In this document: positions 58,426-64,000 of the stretch, in pieces | Numbering within the stretch: the first letter of the stretch is position 1 | Layout of the letters: every line of letters starts with the position of its first letter | Assembly: GCA_015680685.1 (NCBI GenBank) | Contig: MNCI01007715.1 | Location: 424,577 to 488,576 of the forward strand | Direction of reading: 5' to 3' | From: Gnetum montanum | Taxonomy: Eukaryota > Streptophyta > Gnetopsida > Gnetales > Gnetaceae | Length of the DNA: 64,000 bases | Notes under the pieces: model-generated | The model's input: only the letters and a program-made list of their open reading frames with translations | The model's database searches: none | What the model was told of the DNA's origin: nothing | Translations under genes and position numbers: made by a program

Positions 58426-60690
58426 GTAAGGAGGTTATAGGGAAATGGTTATAAGGGCTAACAATGCATTTCAAATGTCAACATTATGGTTATGGCACTA
58501 ACATGTTGATCGATTAGTGTTTTCGGCACTTCATCTTTTGAAGTGTTAGTAACTTGGCAAATGCGTTTGAGGATCCAAAACTTAGCTCTAAGGTTTCTTT
58601 GGCCATTAGGCTCCTCCCTTTGTATTTTTAAAGCCATTTCTTTGGGCATTGAGGTTTCATTGGCCATTCAACTTCTTGGAAATTTGTTTCCCCATTATTT
58701 TTTTTGGTGGGATGGAACCTTCACTGGGTTTCTTTTGCCAAGTTTGGTTCAACTTGGTTTTCCCATTGAGTGAGATGTGTTACACTTGATGGAGTAGATA
58801 GTTTCCCATTGAATGAGGGGTGTCACATTCAATGGACATGAAGGTGGAGCATGACAAAGAGATGTCATAAAACCATAGTGCATGAGTGGTAAACATTAGT
58901 TAACATTGTCATCCAAGGTAAGAGAGGTTATAATTAGACTACATAGTTGGGCTCAAGGAAATGGTAATGAAAGTGATATGAAACAAACACTCTTAGCATG
59001 ACAGGACAAACTCATCGAATCTTGCTGATCGAGATCATGCGGTGACTTGTTGTCGTGATGAGTTGCACCTCCACGAGGACTCTAGGCTTCACCCTACAAG
59101 CATAACTCCAAGAGGACAAGAAAACCAAGCAAAGAAATCATGTTGTTATAATGAAATACATAAGGCCACATAGAACAATTAGCAAATCTAGTCATCAAAG
59201 GTCACATGTGTTGCGAGTTTAAGGCCTTGGTAGGTCGTAGTAAGATGTTCCTTTGTTGTGCAAAAGATATGATGCAAGCTTGCTTGTTATTAACCATCGA
59301 AATCATCGACATCAGTCACTCATTGAAACTTGTCAACAATAGTAAACAACACTACAAGCAAACATGTGATTGTTAGATATAATCAAGGCTATGTGATGGC
59401 TTTAGTGTTGCATTGTAAGGGCGTGATGAGGTCATGAGTAGGCTTAGGTTCTAGTGAGGAAATTGGTCCTCTGTGTTTTCTCCTCACCATCGTGATCTTA
59501 AATGGGAATGTTTGACCAAGGGACCCTTTGTGATGTTTCTAGCTTTAAAGTTAGTGGTCATTAGGCTATTTCAGGATAATGTTGTATAGTAAAATGGTTT
59601 CAAAGGCTTAGGTTATCTTGGCCCAACATCATCATGAGAGGGGACCATATAGGCTTTGAGGCTACTCCAATTTGCTCTCTTATCCTCATAGCTCATTCCT
59701 ACATGAGAACATAAGCCAATCAAGTGGCCCAGTGTGATAAAATTGTTAAATAATGTGAAAATACTATAAAATACATTAATAATATTACACATATGAACCA
59801 ACACATTAACTCAAAGTTCAAACGAGGTTCAAACATGGTCAAAAAATGTTATAATAGGTGTTTTAAGGTAAATAGGGTGTAATACAAGGGCCAAATGATG
59901 TAGGATAGGGTCAAATGAAGGCCAAACGAGGCTATGTTAATGTCAAAACAACATAAAATAGTGTTAGCAAGGTCAAATGAGGCTATGCTAATGTCAATGG
60001 GCATCAATTAATGTCAAATCAAGTCAACCAAGTTTTGAGCAATACCAAGTTATGGAAGAATGTAGTCAAACAAGGTCACATTTTACTAGTTTTAGGCCTT
60101 GGCAGGCCATGGTAGGAAGCCTATTTAGTTGGGCAAGGTTACTATGAGGCAAAATCAAGGTGGGACTTGTTAAAACATGATAAACCAAAGTTACAATAAG
60201 GTAAAGGTATAGTAAAAATCAAGCTAAGATTATTTTAAATGCGATATACTAGGTGGAGCAAGGCCAAATGTTATTAAATCTAAGACATATTTAATAAAGT
60301 TTTTTTAAGTCAAAATTGTATCTAAGAAATGGTATTTGGTTTGGACTCCCTTTTCAAGAAACAACACATTTGAACCCTCATGGCAAGCCAACAAAGTAGG
60401 CTTCAAGGTTTGATGTTTTGTTTGTAATAAATAAGTCATGGACATTGGTGGACAAATCGTTATAATTATCATCATAAAATCTTGTTGGGTAGAACCTTGG
60501 GCAAATGTTTTTAACATGTCAATCATCTTTGGTTACCACATCCTTGACATAAGCTCTTTCACTTTTCTTGTCTCTCCCCTGACTGCGGCATAGTATGCAG
60601 ACTATAAAAAAAAAATATACGTGGCGTGCAACCTTTTACCACCCTACTTCCAATACCGCCACGCCCATTAAATGATGCAGTTAGCTTTCG
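58426..60690. other. Unassigned sequence with local repeats
   Basis: No gene seen. Repeated phrases include GAGGCTATGYTAATGTCAA (59,926 and 59,979) within a stretch rich in GGTCAAA (59,815-60,080), and TTAGGCCTTGG-type wording at 59,220 and 60,090. The stretch 58,800-60,500 may be one old, internally repetitive element. Confidence 0.45.
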
Positions 60691-61640
60691 CTATTGTTTT
60701 ATTTTACTTTTTTAAAAATTCGTGACAGAGGTTGCAAGCTTTCCATTGCAAATCTGCAGCGATGCAGAAGGGAGGAGTTCTGTAGCGGCATGTGGCTGGT
60801 GACGACTGTGTGGCGCAGCGAAGAGCGGCGATTCCGGGGCTCAGATGGCACGAAGGATGTGGATGGTGGGGCGGCAACTAGAGCCGTTGCAGGGCCCCGG
60901 ATCAGTGCGGCCCTAGGTAAGGCGGCGTGACGGCTGCAGGCACAGGGCGGGGCACGGCGGCGTGTGGCAAGCCAAGCATGCAGTGACGGAGAATGGAGGT
61001 AGCGACGGCAGGTGGCTGCAGTGCGGGCCTGCACAGCCATGCAAAGGGCTACACGATGCAGGGGTGCGTGTGGCTTGAAAGGTGGCGGGTTTGGACGACG
61101 ACAGTGGAGGGACTTGCGCAGCAGCGACGGTTTTAGCAAAGACACAGGGTTTTCTAGCGTAGTCGCTTGGAATTCTAGCATAGTTCCGTTTTGGGGACCC
61201 CTTTGGGTTTGACGTAGTTCCATTTTCGAAACTACGCTCAGCGTAGTCTATCCAGTGTTTTGGTGTAAAAGCGATTGTTACAGTGGTGTTCCACTGTTCA
61301 TGTCAGTGTGTGTTGCCATGGTGGTGTTGGTAGCGCAGCGGCCTACTTTGCTGGCTCGCCTTGCCATCACCAGGGCCTGCATGGCTCTGATAGGCCTTAT
61401 GCAGCACTTTGTAGGGAAACCGCGGCCTAGGTGGCCTACGCTGCTCAACTCACGGCTGCGGCGTAGACAGGAATTTCTTCAACGATGATCAGCGGGTTTC
61501 TTTTGGTTGCAGCCGACTGGGGCTGTACAGACTACTCTGAGGTCGGCTTGGCTGGGCAAGGAGAATGGCGCTGTTCGACGAAGAGTAGCAACCTTAGTGG
61601 CATGGACAACACACACAAGGGTTTCATGGCCAGTGAGGAG
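60690..61640. other. GC-rich, CpG-rich island
   Basis: About 950 bp with strong GC content and intact CpGs, unlike the DNA to its left. A 174-codon frame on the minus strand (61,223-60,699) and several shorter ones overlap here, but their products look like translated GC-rich non-coding DNA (Arg/Ala/Pro-rich, no domain). It may be the promoter or first-exon region of a gene running to the right, or a recent insertion. Confidence 0.5.
61231..61247. repeat. Perfect palindrome of the AGCGTAGT word
   Basis: ACTACGCT, one base, then AGCGTAGT. It is the cleanest of many related words to its right. Confidence 0.85.
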
Positions 61641-61851
61641 GAATGCAAACACAAGCCGTGAAGAAGTTTCTTTCTTGTTTTTGCTGGTTTTTTCTCATTC
61701 TACAAGTTTTCTCTGCTAACTCGTACAGCTGCGTTGTTCGTATTCTATAATTCCGTGCGATATTTGTACCAGGATCATGGTGAAAGTTATCCCTGTAAAG
61801 CGAGTGTTTCGGATCCAAATTTGCAGTTCTGCGTGACATGTTTTCTAAAGA

Positions 61852-62768
61852 ATGATGCATATTTATCTGAGTTACGTTATGTTCATGGATGGTGTGCTGT
61901 GTTCTGCAGTAGGTGCGTCCCAGGCTTATGCGAGTGATGAGCACAGCATGAGCCTTTATCTGGAGGTCAATAGATTCCTTGAAGGAGCTACTGGGAGGAT
62001 TCACTGTGAAGCGAATCTTGAGTTTTTCATGGCCGCCAGAGGCCATGTCCCCATCCTTGTCGTTGCCAACCCTTACGATCCTGCTCAGGTCAGTGTTCTT
62101 TAAGGATTTTAGCCCCAAAACATGTTAGCAATGCCTTGTTTTAGCTAGAAGAAAACGTACCTTTTTTCTGCATGTCTATTTTGGTTTTTTGGGAATGGGA
62201 TGAAGTTTTTCAGTTTTTGTTTAGATGATAAGATTATGAGTTTTTCAGTTTTTGTTAAGATGATAAGATTATGAGTTGTTTTGTTTATGTATGCAACCCT
62301 GCCAGCAATGGGTCAAAGTTGATTTATGGGTCTTAAGATAATGGATGAGGTGGGTTTGCCCTGGTAAACAAGGCCTCAGGGCTGGCTCTGAAACATGGAG
62401 ACAATGAATGGGATCAGGCGAAGATTTTTTTATTTTTATTTTCCTGTGAACAATTTTCAGTCTTTTTGTGAAGGATAGGAACTGGGATATTGACTGTTGT
62501 CTTGGTGAGCAGATTTTGTTGAAGGAGTACAGTTATGAGAAGCCAGACCACTCCATTTTGTGGACCCTGAGTGCAGATGTTGGAAATGGGTGCCAGTCCC
62601 TGAGGCCTGTGAACTACATCCACCTCAACATGGATGCTAAGCAGGCAGATAGCCACAATGGTGGTATCCATGATGGCAATGAGCTCAATCTCTTTGAGTG
62701 AAAGAAACACAGCAGCCAGAAGTCGAAGCTGCTACCTTTCAACTTTAAGAATTCTTTGCATATGCATT
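61852..62768 (+). pseudogene. EUL-type (Euonymus lectin) pseudogene, three exon-like blocks
   Basis: Block 1 (61,852-62,088) ends with GRIHCEANLEFFMAARGH and PILVVANPYDPAQ, then a donor GT. Block 2 starts after AG at 62,305 with QWVKVD and has GFALVNKASGLALKHGDNE. Block 3 (from 62,461) has ILLKEYSYEKPDHSILWTLS, DVGNGCQSLRPVNYIHLNMD and GGIHDGNELNLFE. This order matches the ricin-B-like EUL domain, a nucleocytoplasmic sugar-binding domain linked to stress in plants. Block 2 needs two one-base frameshifts (about 62,336 and 62,351), its donor would be GC, and a TGA at 62,699-62,701 replaces the Trp expected after LFE. In-frame sequence after it still resembles the domain's end (KLLPF) up to 62,768. 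I judge it dead. Confidence 0.75.
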
Positions 62769-64000
62769 GAAAGTGTTTACTAGTTTGCTAAAAACAGTAT
62801 GTGATTAAAAACTGAATCCAGGAGCTCTTGATATTTGGAAATGTTTATGTGATCGTGGGTGTGGTAGATGTCTAAAGTCTGTCGATTTGTCTGGACCTGA
62901 TTATTTGACACCAAAAGAATTGAGCACTGGGTTGAATTATTTTGTTTGTTTGCTACGCATGGGTTCAAAATACCTTTAAGTGATAATGGCTAGTTCTACA
63001 TGGACGCAAACTAGTCTTATTTATTGTTGCAATGAAATACTAACATATCCCTACTAGCACTTTCTTTTGGCATTGAGATTGTACCATGAATGAGCCTCAA
63101 GCCTTGTACCCTCTGAATTATGTTGGGCCAGCGTAGTCCCAATTTCCCATGAGCGTGGTTAGGTTTTAAAAATTGGAAAACAAATGAGTTTTATTGCTAA
63201 AGTTGACTCTGGTGGGCCCCAAGACTCCTAAAAGTAAAATTTGAGTTATTTTTATCAATTTTTTAGCAAATTTAGGTGCATTACCTTGTGCGTGGACAAG
63301 GACTACGTTGGCCAGCGTAGTTTCAATTTCCTTCAATGTAGTCTAGGCTTCTATGGTCAAAAATGGCTTGAAAAAATGCATTTCATAGCATAACAATCTG
63401 GTGAAAGCTTTAAGCTTTGTCAAGAGTGGATTTTTTGTCCTTTTTGTCAATTTTGGGCGTGGACTACGTTGGGGTTTGAGAGGGACTACATTGCTCCCCC
63501 TCAGCGTAGTGGTTGGAAAGTCCACAAATGATGAATTTTGGCTCAAATATAATATTTGATGGTCCTAATGTGTCATGGCAAGGTCTTGTAGTCAAAAATG
63601 GTGTTCCATTGGTATAATTTGGGTTGGTTTAAACTGGTTTAAACTCCAAAATGTGGACTATGGTGGCCTCCCAAAATCTGGACTATGCTGGCCTCATGGG
63701 ACTATGCTGGCGCAGCGTAGTCCTCTCTTTCTCTAGCGTAGTTAACATGGAAAATATGGACAGGCTTTCCAACAATGAATTAAGGTTATTTTGGTAATTT
63801 TTAGTTAATTTTTTTTTGTGGGCTAAGTTGGGGCTAGGCAAGCCCAACGTAGTCCCAATCTCCTTCCAACGTGGTTCCAATCTCCTTTCTCCTTTCAACA
63901 TAGTTGGTTCCAATCTCCTTTCTCCTTTCAACATAGTTGGTGTTCGGTCATTTGAAAAATGGAAAAAGTGTTAAGTCTTAGATATCTGTGTTAGAAATTG
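62769..64000. repeat. 3' flank with dispersed AGCGTAGT-type words
   Basis: Words such as CCAGCGTAGTCCC (63,129), ACTACGTTGGCCAGCGTAGT (63,302-63,321, a 20-bp near-palindrome), TCAGCGTAGT (63,501) and GCGCAGCGTAGTCC (63,710) recur in both orientations. CpG-decayed forms (ACTATGCTGG, ACATAGTTGG) also occur. No gene is seen in this stretch. Confidence 0.7.
63874..63939. repeat. Perfect 33-bp tandem duplication
   Basis: 63,874-63,906 and 63,907-63,939 are identical, each starting GTTCCAATCTCC and ending ACATAGTTG. Confidence 0.95.

Noticed and set aside
60699-61223. 174-codon minus-strand frame
   Set aside because: Arg/Ala/Pro-rich product typical of translated GC-rich non-coding DNA; no domain.
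61624-62118. 164-codon minus-strand frame
   Set aside because: Antisense shadow of the lectin block.
1-64000. tRNA or rRNA genes
   Set aside because: No cloverleaf-like or rRNA-like stretch was recognised by eye; a covariance-model scan would be decisive.

Overview
This is nuclear DNA from a land plant with a large, repeat-rich genome. The evidence is one plant pathogenesis-related gene (PR-4, hevein plus barwin), a decayed plant EUL-type lectin, plant Ty3/gypsy, Ty1/copia and RTE-LINE retroelements, and an endogenous plant pararetrovirus (Caulimoviridae). A seed plant, perhaps a gymnosperm or another big-genome lineage, is likely, but the sequence alone does not fix the taxon. Nothing bacterial, organellar or CRISPR-like is present.

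Layout. 1-4.2 kb: 3' end of a young Tat-like Ty3/gypsy element (integrase with three in-frame stops, a striking spaced-repeat array, then an assembly gap and an LTR-like, CpG-rich segment). 4.5-6.4 kb: 3' end and 3' LTR of an Athila-like element beside an RTE LINE tail. 7.35-9.57 kb: a gag-only copia element with both LTRs. 9.8-11.6 kb: a CpG-rich island with the only intact gene seen, a class I PR-4 on the minus strand. 12.4-13.8 kb: a minus-strand, probably pararetroviral, coat/protease relic. 13.8-17.9 kb: AT-rich DNA without recognisable genes. 17.9-42.15 kb: a nest of Athila-like elements. Element A (5' LTR, gag, PR, RT, RNase H) is split inside its RNase H region by complete element B (23,424-33,448; 5-bp target duplication TATAT), and A's integrase resumes after B. 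Element C (35,166-42,153) follows, with both LTRs and gag but no pol.

42.15-54.15 kb: RTE-type LINE sequence interrupted by a 9.15-kb endogenous pararetrovirus locus. The locus holds about one genome length on the minus strand (RT, RNase H, intergenic promoter region, N-terminal region, movement protein, coat protein, protease) plus an inverted 2.1-kb partial copy on the plus strand. The insertion is flanked by a 36-bp duplication of LINE sequence. 55.1-58.4 kb: a diverged 1.6-kb direct duplication. 58.4-60.7 kb: unassigned repeats. 60.7-61.6 kb: a GC-rich island. 61.85-62.77 kb: an EUL lectin pseudogene. 61.1-64.0 kb: many copies of a short palindromic word built on AGCGTAGT.

The window reads as layered insertions of different ages. 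The Tat element, the PR-4 gene and the 60.7-61.6 kb island keep CpG dinucleotides, whereas the Athila-like elements have lost them by C-to-T/G-to-A change, which has altered primer-binding sites and catalytic codons. PR-4 is probably the only gene here that still makes a protein. The repeats most likely to have regulatory effects are the pararetroviral inverted repeat, which could give hairpin RNA, and the LTR promoters.
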